A stretch of 64,000 bases of DNA from an uncultured Ruminococcus sp. (GCA_947627625.1 CANQWR010000003.1:50614-114613), one strand, 5' to 3'; counted from the stretch's first letter, positions 32,436-41,747 are shown. Translations and numbers: made by a program. Notes: a model not told the origin generated them from the letters alone.

Positions 32436-33560
32436 ATGTCGATGTTCAGGGAGAGACAGAGGGCTTATCTCATGCTCGAAAACGGCAGGATTTTTGAGGG
32501 AATAAGTTTCGGTTCAAAGGGAACTGTCATAGGCGAGGTTGTGTTCACAACGGGTCTTACGGGTTATCAGGAGACCCTTACAGACCCAAGTTACTACGGA
32601 CAGATCGTGACACAGACATTCCCCCTGATTGGCAACTACGGAGTAAATTCCTCCGACAGCGAATCCGAAAAGCCGTATCTGACGGGGTATATAGTCAGGG
32701 AGTGGTGCGAAAGACCGTCAAATTTCAGGTGTGAGGGAGACGTGAACAGCTGGCTTGTCGGGAATAAAATTGTCGGGATATGCGGTATAGACACACGATG
32801 TCTGACGAGAATAATCCGTGAGGCGGGAGTTATGAACGGCGTTATAACTACACAGGACATTCTTTCCGACACGTCAGAGAGGGGCAGACTTCTGGAACAG
32901 GTCAGAAATTTTGAAGTCGTAAACGCCGTGAAGTCCGTGACTGCCGACAAGGTGAGGGTATACAGTCCCGAAAAAGACGCAAATCTCAGAGTAGTCCTGT
33001 TTGACTTCGGTTACAAGAGAAATATCCGTGAGGAGCTTGTAAAGAGGGGCTGTGAGGTGACTGTCGTACCCGCTTACACGACTGCGGAGGAGATAGAAAA
33101 AATTTTCCCTGACGGCATAATGTTCTCAAACGGTCCGGGCAATCCTGCGGAGAACACCGAAATAATAGAGAATATAAGGGAAATTCAGAAACTCAATATT
33201 CCCATTTTCGGAATATGTCTCGGTCATCAGCTTATGGCACTTGCAAACGGTGCAAAAACTCACAAGCTGAAATACGGTCACAGGGGAGCCAATCAGCCTG
33301 TAATCGACACGGAAAGCGGTCTGACATACGTCACGAGCCAGAACCACGGCTATGCTGTGGACGGTGAGAGCCTTGACAAGTCTGTGGGTTTTGTGTCGCA
33401 CATAAACGCCAACGACAAAACCTGTGAGGGCATACGCTACACCGCTTTTAATGCCAGAACGGTGCAGTTCCACCCTGAAGCGTGCGGAGGTCCTCTTGAC
33501 ACGTCTTATCTGTTTGATGAATTTGTTGAGAATATGCTTGAAAGCAGAAAGGGAGTCTGA
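32436..33560 (+). CDS. carA: Carbamoyl-phosphate synthase small subunit
   Basis: 374 residues from the ATG at 32436, nine bases after AAAGGA; an ATG at 32427 directly abuts the SD. CarA supplies ammonia from glutamine. N-terminal domain: FEGISFGSKGTVIGEVVFTT and TGYQETLTDPSYYGQIVTQT. The class I amidotransferase domain has GICLGHQLMALA (nucleophile Cys), MFSNGPGNP and FHPEACGGP (His-Glu). It lies four bases from carB, so the two subunits are co-translated. Confidence 0.97.
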   Translation: MSMFRERQRAYLMLENGRIFEGISFGSKGTVIGEVVFTTGLTGYQETLTDPSYYGQIVTQTFPLIGNYGVNSSDSESEKPYLTGYIVREWCERPSNFRCEGDVNSWLVGNKIVGICGIDTRCLTRIIREAGVMNGVITTQDILSDTSERGRLLEQVRNFEVVNAVKSVTADKVRVYSPEKDANLRVVLFDFGYKRNIREELVKRGCEVTVVPAYTTAEEIEKIFPDGIMFSNGPGNPAENTEIIENIREIQKLNIPIFGICLGHQLMALANGAKTHKLKYGHRGANQPVIDTESGLTYVTSQNHGYAVDGESLDKSVGFVSHINANDKTCEGIRYTAFNARTVQFHPEACGGPLDTSYLFDEFVENMLESRKGV

Positions 33561-33563
33561 AAA

Positions 33564-36500
33564 ATGCCACTAAGAAGTGATATTAAAAAAGTTCTTGTAA
33601 TAGGTTCAGGACCTATCGTTATAGGACAGGCGGCGGAGTTTGACTATGCAGGCACTCAGGCTTGCAGAGCTTTGAAGCAGGAGGGGCTTGAAGTTGTACT
33701 CATAAACTCAAACCCTGCGACTATTATGACCGACAAGGCTATGGCGGACAAGGTCTATATTGAACCCCTCACGCTTGATGTTGTAAAAAGAATTATCGAA
33801 ATTGAACAGCCGGACAGCCTCCTGTCCACCCTTGGCGGTCAGACCGGTCTGACACTCTCAATGCAGCTTGCGGAGGAGGGCTTTCTCGAATCGCACAATG
33901 TGAAACTACTCGGTGCAGATCCTGAGACTATCCACAAGGCGGAGGACAGACAGGCTTTCAAGGACACTATGGAAAAAATAGGTGAACCCTGTATACCGTC
34001 AAAAGTGGTGGAGACCGTAGAGGACGCTCTTGAATTTGCGGAAGTAATAAGTTACCCCGTTATAGTGAGACCTGCTTTCACTCTCGGCGGTACGGGCGGA
34101 GGTATTGCCGAAACTCCCGAACAGCTCCACGAGATAGCTACAAACGGTCTGCGACTGTCACCGATAACGCAAGTCCTGATAGAGAAGTGCATAAGTGGTT
34201 GGAAGGAGATTGAATTTGAAGTTATCCGTGACGCAAAGGGAAACGTGATAACGGTCTGCTCTATGGAGAATTTCGATCCTGTAGGCGTTCACACGGGCGA
34301 CAGCATAGTAATAGCACCTGCCGTGACACTCAGCGACAAAGAGTACCAGATGCTCCGAACTTCTGCAATAAATATAATAAAAGAGCTTAAAGTGGAGGGC
34401 GGTTGCAACTGTCAGTTTGCACTCCACCCGACAAGTTTTGAGTACGCTGTCATAGAGGTAAACCCCAGAGTTTCACGCTCTTCGGCACTGGCTTCAAAGG
34501 CTACAGGATACCCGATTGCAAAGACTGCCGCAAGAATTGCCATAGGTTACACCCTTGACGAAATTATAAATCAGGTCACGGGCAAGACTTACGCCTGCTT
34601 TGAGCCTGCACTTGACTATGTTGTCATCAAGTTCCCGAAATGGGCTTTTGACAAATTCGTCTATGCAAAACGCACTCTCGGCACTCAGATGAAAGCTACA
34701 GGGGAAGTCATGGCTATCGGCACAAGTTTTGAACAGGCTATGATGAAAGCCGTGCGTTCCGTGGAGTTGGGGCTTGACACTCTCAGCATGAAAAAGTACA
34801 GGGATTTCACGAAAGAACAGCTCTTTGAAAAACTCCACGATATTGACGATGAGAGGGCTTTTGTGATATTCGAGTCTCTCAAAAAGGGCATAACTCCCGA
34901 GGAAATTCACGAAATTACAAAAATAGACAACTGGTTTCTGTATAAGCTGCTCAACCTTGTGGAACTTGAAAACTGGCTTGCGGAGGGCGAACTGACAGAA
35001 TACAAGTACACGACTGCCAAAAAATACGGCTATCTTGACAGCACTATTGAGAGGATTTCAGGACAGAAGTGTCCCGAAAAACGTCACGCTGTCTACAAAA
35101 TGGTTGACACCTGTGCGGGAGAGTTCAAAGCGGAGACACCTTATTTTTACTCCACTTTTGACGACGAAAACGAGGCGGAGCAGTTCATAGAGAGACAGAA
35201 CACAGGCAAAAAGAAAGTAATAGTATTTGGTTCGGGACCTATAAGAATCGGTCAGGGTATAGAATTTGACTATTGCTCTGTACACTGTGTCTGGACACTG
35301 AAAGAACTCGGCTATGAAGCTGTCATCTGTAACAACAACCCCGAAACGGTCTCCACGGACTTTGACACAGGCGACAGGCTCTATTTTGACCCCCTCACCA
35401 AAGAGGACGTTGAGAGTATAATAAACACCGAAAAACCGTACGGTGTCGTTGTGCAGTTCGGCGGACAGACTGCTATAAAACTCACTCGCTATCTTGCGGA
35501 CATGGGTGTCAATATTCTCGGAACTTCTGCCGATATGATCGACGCTGCGGAGGACAGGGAGCGTTTTGATGAAATACTTGAAAAGTGCGGTATACCACGC
35601 CCGGCAGGTCACACGGTCATGACTACGGAGGAAGCTGTAAAGGCTGCGGAGGACTTGGGCTACCCTGTGCTTCTGAGACCGTCTTATGTTCTCGGCGGAC
35701 AGAACATGATCATTGCACACTCAAAAGACGATGTTATTGAGTACATGGGTATCATCACAAGCCACATGATCGAAAATCCCGTGCTGATAGACAAGTACAT
35801 GATGGGTACGGAAGTGGAAGTTGATGCAATCTGTGACGGTGAGGACTTCCTCATTCCCGGTATTATGGAACACATAGAGCGTGCGGGGGTACACTCGGGC
35901 GACTCAATTTCAATATACCCTGCACAGCATTTGTCCGAAAGAATCAAGAAAATCATAGTCGAGTACACACGCAAACTCTCCAAAGAGCTGAACGTCATAG
36001 GGCTTGTAAATATTCAGTACGTTGTGTACAATCATGAAGTCTTTGTGATTGAAGTAAACCCACGTTCCTCCAGAACAGTGCCCTATATAAGCAAGGTCAC
36101 GGGCATACCCATGGTTGACATAGCGACCAAAATTATGTTCGGGGCGAAATTAAAAGACATGGGTTACGAGAGCGGTCTGTACCCCGCAGGCGACTACGTT
36201 GCCGTGAAAGTACCCGTTTTCTCGTTTGAAAAACTCACGGACGTTGACACTATGCTCGGTCCTGAAATGAAGTCCACGGGCGAATGTCTCGGCATAGGCA
36301 GAAACCTTGAAGACGCTCTTCTCAAAGGTCTTATCGGAGCAGGTTTCGACCTGAAACGTGAGGGCGGTGTGCTGATTTCTGTGCGTGACACCGACAAAAG
36401 AGAAGTTCTCCCGATTGCGGACAAATTTGAACGCATGGGCTTTGAACTCTATGCGACTTCGGGTACACAGAGTGTCCTGACAAGAAATATGATTGCATCG

Positions 36501-36755
36501 CACCTCGTCCGCAAAATTTCTGACGGCGAACCGAATGTCGTGACACTTCTTGAAAGCGGAAAGGTGAATTACGTCATCTCGACTTCCGCAAAGGGCAGAC
36601 TTCCCGAACGTGACAGCGTTAAAATGAGACGTAAATCAATAGAGCGTTCGATTTGCAGTCTCACGGCTATAGACACGGCGAAATCGCTTGCGAAAGTCCT
36701 CGAATCGGGCAGGACTATAAATGACGTTGAGCTTGTGGATATAACAAAGATATAA
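33564..36755 (+). CDS. carB: Carbamoyl-phosphate synthase large subunit
   Basis: 1063 residues, full length. CarB makes carbamoyl phosphate from bicarbonate, ATP and CarA-derived ammonia, feeding pyrimidine and arginine synthesis. The two homologous synthetase halves are both present: KVLVIGSGPIVIGQAAEFDY near the N-terminus and KVIVFGSGPIRIGQGIEFDY near residue 552. ATP-grasp motifs follow (PVIVRPAFTLGGTGGG; PVLLRPSYVLGGQNM), as do VNPRVSRSSALASKATGYP and VNPRSSRTVPYISKVTG. The C-terminal MGS-like allosteric domain (about 935-1063) is where UMP or ornithine control acts in known enzymes. Confidence 0.97.
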   Translation: MPLRSDIKKVLVIGSGPIVIGQAAEFDYAGTQACRALKQEGLEVVLINSNPATIMTDKAMADKVYIEPLTLDVVKRIIEIEQPDSLLSTLGGQTGLTLSMQLAEEGFLESHNVKLLGADPETIHKAEDRQAFKDTMEKIGEPCIPSKVVETVEDALEFAEVISYPVIVRPAFTLGGTGGGIAETPEQLHEIATNGLRLSPITQVLIEKCISGWKEIEFEVIRDAKGNVITVCSMENFDPVGVHTGDSIVIAPAVTLSDKEYQMLRTSAINIIKELKVEGGCNCQFALHPTSFEYAVIEVNPRVSRSSALASKATGYPIAKTAARIAIGYTLDEIINQVTGKTYACFEPALDYVVIKFPKWAFDKFVYAKRTLGTQMKATGEVMAIGTSFEQAMMKAVRSVELGLDTLSMKKYRDFTKEQLFEKLHDIDDERAFVIFESLKKGITPEEIHEITKIDNWFLYKLLNLVELENWLAEGELTEYKYTTAKKYGYLDSTIERISGQKCPEKRHAVYKMVDTCAGEFKAETPYFYSTFDDENEAEQFIERQNTGKKKVIVFGSGPIRIGQGIEFDYCSVHCVWTLKELGYEAVICNNNPETVSTDFDTGDRLYFDPLTKEDVESIINTEKPYGVVVQFGGQTAIKLTRYLADMGVNILGTSADMIDAAEDRERFDEILEKCGIPRPAGHTVMTTEEAVKAAEDLGYPVLLRPSYVLGGQNMIIAHSKDDVIEYMGIITSHMIENPVLIDKYMMGTEVEVDAICDGEDFLIPGIMEHIERAGVHSGDSISIYPAQHLSERIKKIIVEYTRKLSKELNVIGLVNIQYVVYNHEVFVIEVNPRSSRTVPYISKVTGIPMVDIATKIMFGAKLKDMGYESGLYPAGDYVAVKVPVFSFEKLTDVDTMLGPEMKSTGECLGIGRNLEDALLKGLIGAGFDLKREGGVLISVRDTDKREVLPIADKFERMGFELYATSGTQSVLTRNMIASHLVRKISDGEPNVVTLLESGKVNYVISTSAKGRLPERDSVKMRRKSIERSICSLTAIDTAKSLAKVLESGRTINDVELVDITKI

Positions 36756-36756
36756 A

Positions 36757-37105
36757 ATAATGGGGGACTCCGTCCCCCGAACCCCCGTTGGAACGATAAA
36801 AGGCAGGGGGCGTTGCCCCCTGAACCCCCGTTGGAACGATAAAAGGCAGGGGGCGTTGCCCCCTGAACCCCCGTTGGAACGATAAGAGGCAGGGGGCGTT
36901 GCCCCCTGAACCCCCGTTGGAACGATAGGAGGCAGGGGGCGTTGCCCCCTGAACCCCCATTGGGGGCTCTGCCCCCAAACCCCCGTCGGGGGGAAGAATC
37001 CCCCCGAACCCCCCATGATAATTCTATTGTTTAATTTTAGGTGTCTGAGGTTTTTTAACCCCCAGCAGAGGTTCAGGGGGTGAAACTCCCTAACCCTAAT
37101 CGTTC
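36757..37105. repeat. GC-rich repeat array with four 43-bp tandem units
   Basis: Four near-identical 43-bp units at 36787, 36830, 36873 and 36916 (each GTTGGAACGATAAAAGGCAG followed by GGGGGCGTTGCCCCCTGAAC and CCC) precede a complete reverse copy ending near 37017. A further degraded hairpin with CCCCCAGC lies at 37050-37100. The units differ only in the GATAAAAGG, GATAAGAGG, GATAGGAGG step. This fills the gap between carB and thrH. Confidence 0.92.
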
Positions 37106-37138
37106 ACCAAAAATTCAATAAAAAAAGGAGAAAATATT

Positions 37139-37741
37139 ATGTACATTACTTGTCTTGACCTTGAAGGAGTTCTCGTTCCTGAAATTTGGATAGCGTTTTC
37201 GGAGGCGAGCGGTATACCCGAACTCAAAAAAACTACCCGTGATGAACCCGACTATGACAAACTCATGAAATTCAGACTGTCCGTGCTGAAAGAACACGGT
37301 CTCGGTCTCAAAGAAATTCAGGAGACTATCGCTAAAATTGACCCCATGGAGGGTGCAAGAGAGTTCCTCGACGAACTCCGCTCAATCTGTCAGGTGATAA
37401 TAATAAGCGACACTTTTACGCAGTTTGCGTCACCCCTTATGAAAAAACTCGGCTACCCGACAATATTCTGTAACTCCCTTGAAGTCGCTCCGAACGGTGA
37501 AATAACGGGTTTCAAAATGCGTTGCGAAAACTCAAAATACACAACCGTCAGGGCTTTGCAGTCCATAGGCTTTGAGACCATCGCAAGCGGTGACAGTTAC
37601 AACGACCTCGGTATGATAAAGGCAAGCAAGGCGGGTTTCCTGTTCAGAAGTACAGAACAGATAAAGAAAGACAACCCCGAAATTCAGGCGTTTGAGACGT
37701 ATAGTGAACTTCTTGGTGCGATAAAGAACGTCATAGACTGA
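37139..37741 (+). CDS. thrH: ThrH-type phosphoserine/homoserine HAD enzyme
   Basis: 200 residues, AAAGGAG SD. The HAD nucleophile motif reads DLEGVLVPEIW, typical of ThrH, with motif II IISDTF, a Lys in CENSKY and the acidic motif ASGDSYNDLGM. Pseudomonas ThrH has phosphoserine phosphatase activity and transfers phosphate to homoserine; the same activity here is by homology. The start MYITCLDLEGVLVPE fits the family exactly. It is the only amino-acid gene in its surroundings. Confidence 0.9.
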   Translation: MYITCLDLEGVLVPEIWIAFSEASGIPELKKTTRDEPDYDKLMKFRLSVLKEHGLGLKEIQETIAKIDPMEGAREFLDELRSICQVIIISDTFTQFASPLMKKLGYPTIFCNSLEVAPNGEITGFKMRCENSKYTTVRALQSIGFETIASGDSYNDLGMIKASKAGFLFRSTEQIKKDNPEIQAFETYSELLGAIKNVID

Positions 37742-37805
37742 CAAACGGTTACAGCAAGGGCGGTGTGCTGCTGTTATAATTTTTACTGAAAGGCTGAGAT
37801 GCTGT

Positions 37806-38576
37806 TTGAAGATAAATGTTTTAGGGGACATGGATTTACCTGTGATTGTCGCAATACACGGTGCGTTCTGTGACTATACGTCCGTAATGCCCTTTGCGGG
37901 GAGACTGAGGAAAAATTTTTGCGTGATTATGCCCACTCTTGACGGTCACTATGAAGAGTCCGCAAATTATTCGACCGTAAACAAACAGGCGAGAATGCTC
38001 AATATCGCACTCCACAAGATGGGTATAAAAAAGATTGCAATGCTCCACGGGACTTCGATCGGGGCGAATGTGGCACTCTGCATGGGTAGTGTGTGCGATA
38101 TTGAGATTGAAAATTACTTCTTTGACGGAGGTTGTTTCTTTGAGAAGTCCCTCCCGAAAAGACAGCTCCTGACCGCAAAAATTCTGAAATACGCACGGAA
38201 GTCCGCAAGTTCCTCCGACAACGAAAAACTCTTCTCTTGGCTCGGCAAGAGCATGAACGCTGAAAATCCCGATATTTACAGAGATATGTTCGCCCTTATA
38301 GCCTCACGCCTTGAATTCATGTCCGAAAAAACCGTAAAAAATCTTGTGGAGAGCTGTTGCAAATACAGTCTCCCCGACTTCCCCGATGAGGTCTCGGAGC
38401 GATTCTTTTTCAACTTCTCGGCGGACGAACCTGCACACAAGTCAAAAAAGAGACTTATGGAGAAGTACCCCTGTGCGTCTTTCAACGACTTTCCCCACGG
38501 CGGACACTGTTCTTTTCAGCTCTCTCAGCCGGACGTGTACGCAAAGTTTGTCTCCGACATAATTTTGTCAAAGTGA
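37806..38576 (+). CDS. Alpha/beta hydrolase
   Basis: 256 residues from a TTG at 37806; the AAGG upstream is about 12 bases away, so the start is uncertain. Hydrolase fold features: VIVAIHGAFCDY (oxyanion strand), nucleophile elbow LHGTSIGANVALC (G-T-S-I-G) and a late GGHCSF that can provide the catalytic His. The lid region is Lys/Ser-rich. No signal peptide, hence cytosolic. Substrate unknown. It follows thrH by 64 bp. Confidence 0.82.
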   Translation: MKINVLGDMDLPVIVAIHGAFCDYTSVMPFAGRLRKNFCVIMPTLDGHYEESANYSTVNKQARMLNIALHKMGIKKIAMLHGTSIGANVALCMGSVCDIEIENYFFDGGCFFEKSLPKRQLLTAKILKYARKSASSSDNEKLFSWLGKSMNAENPDIYRDMFALIASRLEFMSEKTVKNLVESCCKYSLPDFPDEVSERFFFNFSADEPAHKSKKRLMEKYPCASFNDFPHGGHCSFQLSQPDVYAKFVSDIILSK

Positions 38577-38603
38577 TTTTAATTTTAATTTTTAAGAATT
38601 TTC

Positions 38604-38628
38604 AGGGGGAACTGTTTTCCCCCTTTTT
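38604..38628 (+). terminator. Intrinsic terminator after the alpha/beta hydrolase gene
   Basis: AGGGGGAA (38604-38611) pairs with TTCCCCCT (38617-38624), followed by T. Confidence 0.85.
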
Positions 38629-38763
38629 AATTATCAGTGACAAAAAAGCGGTGCGATACATAGAATGATAGAGGAAGTCAAAAAAACTGTCGGCAAAAAA
38701 AGCGGAATATGTAAAATAAAAACCGGAAATTCGTATACTATGATTCAAGGAGGAATCCGCTTT

Positions 38764-39030
38764 ATGAATCTCAATTTTTTTGACGATATGTCCGGGGCAG
38801 TTTTCAGAGAGCGTGAAAACAGTCTTGCTGATATGGATGTCAGGAGACCAAATCACAGCGGAAACGCACCCGTAAGTAATATGATGACCGCTTTTCCGTC
38901 ACAGACTCCTCTTGCAATGGCTTATGTGCCGTTTCAACAGTGGGGAGACACTCTGTCCTACGAAAAAGCACTTTCAGAGGGAACTGTCTTTCCCGAACTC
39001 GTGTTCCCGTTTGAGGGAGGCGGTAAATGA
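38764..39030 (+). CDS. cotJA: Spore coat-associated protein CotJA
   Basis: 88 residues from the ATG at 38764 (AAGGAGG SD); the frame is open for 33 further codons upstream without an SD. The conserved block PLAMAYVPFQQWGD, LSYEKALSEGTVFPEL, is the CotJA signature. In Bacillus the cotJ operon is made in the mother cell under SigE. The stop overlaps the start of cotJB. Confidence 0.9.
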   Translation: MNLNFFDDMSGAVFRERENSLADMDVRRPNHSGNAPVSNMMTAFPSQTPLAMAYVPFQQWGDTLSYEKALSEGTVFPELVFPFEGGGK

Positions 39031-39278
39031 TGGACGAGAGAAAATTTCTCAGAAACAGGATAAAACAGTACGCTTTCACGCTGAAAGACCTGAATCTCTA
39101 TCTTGACACTCACCCCGACTGTCTCCGTGCACTTGCGATGTTCAAAAAGACAAGAGAGCTGTACGAAAAGGCTGTTGCGGAGTACAACCAAAAATTTGGT
39201 CCGATTACTCCCAATCAGAGCAATGACGACAACCACTGGTCTTGGATTGACGACCCGTGGCCCTGGGAAAGGAGTTGA
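39027..39278 (+). CDS. cotJB: Spore coat protein CotJB
   Basis: 83 residues, ATG overlapping the cotJA stop (ATGA; a second ATG follows at 39030). YAFTLKDLNLYLDTHPDC and the C-terminal Trp-rich end WIDDPWPWE are diagnostic for CotJB. Middle gene of cotJABC. Confidence 0.93.
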   Translation: MMDERKFLRNRIKQYAFTLKDLNLYLDTHPDCLRALAMFKKTRELYEKAVAEYNQKFGPITPNQSNDDNHWSWIDDPWPWERS

Positions 39279-39284
39279 TTTTTT

Positions 39285-39905
39285 GTGTGGCAATATCAGA
39301 AAAAACTTGAATACCCCGTCAATATAAAGAACCCAAACCCCAAAATGGCAAAGGCTATTTTGAGTCAGCTCGGCGGACCTGACGGTGAACTCTCCGCCTC
39401 TCTAAGGTATCTGAATCAGAGGTTTGTAATGCCCTATGCGGAGGTAAAAGGACTTCTGACGGACATAGGTACGGAGGAACTCGCACACGTTGAGATAATT
39501 TCGGCTATAATTTACCAACTCACAAGAAATATATCTCCCGAGGAGATAAAGGCGAGCGGTTTTGACGCTTACTTTGTAGACCACACAACGGGAATTTACC
39601 CTGCCTCTTCTGCGGGAGTGCCGTTTACATCAGCGTATTTTCAGTGCAAGGGAGACGTAATAACCGACCTGCACGAGGATATGGCTGCGGAACAAAAGGC
39701 GAGGACGACTTATGACAATATTCTCCGTCTTGCCGATGACCCCGATGTCCGTGACCCGATAAAATTCCTCAGAGAGCGTGAGATAGTACACTATCAGCGT
39801 TTCGGAGAGGCTTTGCGTATCACTCAGGACAATCTGAACGCAAAAAATTTCTACGCCTGCAATCCCGCCTTTGACCCGAACTGCACAAGACGCAGAACAA
39901 GATAG
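39285..39905 (+). CDS. cotJC: Spore coat protein CotJC, manganese catalase-like
   Basis: 206 residues from a GTG at 39285, AAAGGAG SD 10 bases upstream, six bases after cotJB. Ferritin-like four-helix protein with MWQYQKKLEYPV start, EELAHVEIISAIIYQL and EREIVHYQRFGEAL; the E..H pairs are the dimanganese ligands of catalases. Role in spore coat or oxidative protection by homology. The complete operon implies the organism, or a recent ancestor, forms spores. Confidence 0.95.
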   Translation: MWQYQKKLEYPVNIKNPNPKMAKAILSQLGGPDGELSASLRYLNQRFVMPYAEVKGLLTDIGTEELAHVEIISAIIYQLTRNISPEEIKASGFDAYFVDHTTGIYPASSAGVPFTSAYFQCKGDVITDLHEDMAAEQKARTTYDNILRLADDPDVRDPIKFLREREIVHYQRFGEALRITQDNLNAKNFYACNPAFDPNCTRRRTR

Positions 39906-39937
39906 TTAAATTAAAATTAAATATTAAAAAAATAAGA

Positions 39938-39982
39938 AGCTGTCCCGAAAAGTCAGACAGACTGACGGTTCGGGGCAGTTTT
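39938..39982 (+). terminator. Intrinsic terminator of the cotJABC operon
   Basis: CTGTCCCGAA (39940-39949) pairs with TTCGGGGCAG (39968-39977, one G-U), with an inner GTCAG/CTGAC stem, followed by TTTTCT. Confidence 0.85.
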
Positions 39983-40028
39983 CTACAAAAAATTACACAA
40001 AATTACGCAAAAAAAGAGGTGAAACAGC

Positions 40029-40244
40029 ATGGACAGAAGTGTTACTATGTGTGCGGAGGTGCTTGAAGTCGGCGACGGCTATCTCCTCGTCCGAAACTAC
40101 GGCGACGATCAGGAAATTATTGTGAGAACTCCCTGTTTTTGCAGGTACTCCCCCGACGACAGCGTGCGGATTACTTATAACGGCATTATGACACTCAGTC
40201 TCCCGCCACAGATAAACGCCATGAAAATTGTTAAATTAAATTAA
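40029..40244 (+). CDS. Small conserved-looking hypothetical protein, possible OB fold
   Basis: 71 residues, AGAGGTG SD. Alternating hydrophobic strands (MCAEVLEVGDGYLLVRNYGD, QEIIVRTPC, VRITYNGIM) suggest a five-strand OB-like barrel, as in small clostridial proteins annotated DUF3221-like. Two Cys in PCFCRYSPDD. I cannot assign a function. It has its own SD, between the cotJ terminator and a large repeat array. Confidence 0.7.
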   Translation: MDRSVTMCAEVLEVGDGYLLVRNYGDDQEIIVRTPCFCRYSPDDSVRITYNGIMTLSLPPQINAMKIVKLN

Positions 40245-40249
40245 ATTTT

Positions 40250-40592
40250 TTGGACTTGGAGTTTCGCCCAAAAAAATAATTTTCTTAAAATTATATTTTT
40301 TTGGAGATTTATTTGACTTGTGGACTGTTGGGGACTGTGCAAATTTTAATTAAAACGATAAGGGGCAGGGACTTCGCCCAAAAAATAATTTTCTTAAAAT
40401 TATATTTTTTTGGAGATTTATTTGACTTGTGGACTGTTGGGGACTGTGCAAATTTTAATTAGGACGATAAGGGACAGGGGGCTTCGCCCCTTGAACCCCC
40501 ACAAGGTGCTCCGCCCCTTGACCCCGCTGGGGGGAGATTTGAAAATGGGGACAACCCCATACCCCGCCCCCGAACCCCCCATGATTATTCCC
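40250..40592. repeat. Reverse-sense 110-bp tandem units plus GC-rich copy
   Basis: Two reverse-sense units of about 110 bp (CGCCC at 40265 and 40375) each hold the AT palindrome, TTTGACTTGTGGACTGTTGG and GGACTGTGCAAATTTTAATT, then a GC-rich copy with the variant GATTTGAAAATGGGG end. This mirrors the tandem units at 31571-31790 in the opposite orientation. Confidence 0.9.
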
Positions 40593-40675
40593 ACAAAGGA
40601 AACATTTAAGGACGGAAGACTTTTTCCCAATCCCTAACCGTTCTAATTTAAGTGTCTCAAAAAATAAAAAAATAC

Positions 40676-40704
40676 TTGAAAAGACAGTGAAAATCTGCTA
40701 TAAT
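40676..40704 (+). promoter_or_regulatory. Promoter of the first M42 peptidase gene
   Basis: TTGAAA (40676-40681), 17-base spacer, TATAAT (40699-40704). Confidence 0.8.
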
Positions 40705-40739
40705 TGTATACGGAAAAATTTTGATTTGGAGTGATTTTT

Positions 40740-41747
40740 TTGGATACAAGGGAGACTTCATTCGCTCTGTGCGAAACTGTCGGGGTTTCGGGAGACGAAA
40801 CGGAGACAATAAAAACAGTTTCAAAAATGCTTGAAGAGTACTGTGCGGAAGTCAATGTGTCAGAGGGCGGTGTCACAGGTTGGCTCAGGGAGTACGACAG
40901 CAGTCTGCCGAAACTCGTTCTTGACGCACATATCGACCAGATAGGAATGATAGTGAATTATATAACAGAAGAAGGTTTTGTCAAATTTTCGGCGGTGGGC
41001 GGTATAGACAGGAGACTCCTCCCCGCACAGCCCGTTGTCATTCACGGCAAAAAGAAAATCAAGGGCGTTATATGTTCAGTTCCGCCACATCTCACAAATT
41101 CGGACAGCAAAGTCACGGAAATTGACAGTCTGTCAATAGACACGGGTCTAACTGCGGACGAGCTTAAAAAAAATGTGTCTTTGGGCGACAGGATAAGTTT
41201 TGACGTTAAGTGCAGGGAACTCCTGAACAGCCGTGTCACGGGCGGTGCTATGGACGACAGATGCGGAATTGTCGCAATACTCCGCACTCTGGAACTCCTG
41301 AAAGACAGGGAACTCAAATATAACGTCATAGCGGTTTTCAGTTGCCAGGAGGAGATAGGCGAAAGGGGTGCAAAGGTACTCGCCTGTGAAATCTCTCCCG
41401 ACACAGCAATAGCTGTTGACGTGACTTTCGGCTATACTCAGGGCGAAAACAGGAAAAAGTGCGGGATATTGGGTCAGGGGGCTATGATAGGTATATCGCC
41501 GAGCCTTTCGAGAAATATTTCCGAGGAACTTATAAATATCGCAAAATCTGAAAATATCCCCTGTCAGGTGGAAGTCATGGAGGGGCTTACGTCTACCAAT
41601 GCGGACAGATATTCCGTCAATCAGGACGGCGTTGACACCTGTACGGTTTCCATTCCTCTGAGGAGTATGCACACTCCCGTTGAAGTCATTGACCTCAATG
41701 ATATTGAGTACACCGCAAGCCTTTTGGCTGAATTTGCGGCAAAATAG
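40740..41747 (+). CDS. M42 family metallopeptidase, copy 1
   Basis: 335 residues from a TTG at 40740, eight bases after GGAG; a GTG at 40731 sits on the SD. M42 enzymes are cytosolic dinuclear-zinc aminopeptidases that form tetrahedral dodecamers. Metal and catalytic motifs: LDAHIDQIGMIV, GGAMDDRCG, SCQEEIGERGA and the late SMHTPVEVID. Compared with the neighbouring copy it reads VDVTFGYTQGE in the metal-binding strand. Identity between the copies looks moderate, so they are old paralogs rather than a recent duplication. Confidence 0.92.
   Translation: MDTRETSFALCETVGVSGDETETIKTVSKMLEEYCAEVNVSEGGVTGWLREYDSSLPKLVLDAHIDQIGMIVNYITEEGFVKFSAVGGIDRRLLPAQPVVIHGKKKIKGVICSVPPHLTNSDSKVTEIDSLSIDTGLTADELKKNVSLGDRISFDVKCRELLNSRVTGGAMDDRCGIVAILRTLELLKDRELKYNVIAVFSCQEEIGERGAKVLACEISPDTAIAVDVTFGYTQGENRKKCGILGQGAMIGISPSLSRNISEELINIAKSENIPCQVEVMEGLTSTNADRYSVNQDGVDTCTVSIPLRSMHTPVEVIDLNDIEYTASLLAEFAAK

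Noticed and set aside
36787..36958. CRISPR-like regular repeats
   Set aside because: The 43-bp units abut with no spacers and no cas genes are present; this is an expanded intergenic hairpin.
36636..37016. Long Gly/Pro-rich minus-strand frames over the carB-thrH gap
   Set aside because: They are translations of the 43-bp tandem repeats and GC-rich element in more than one frame, with no SD.
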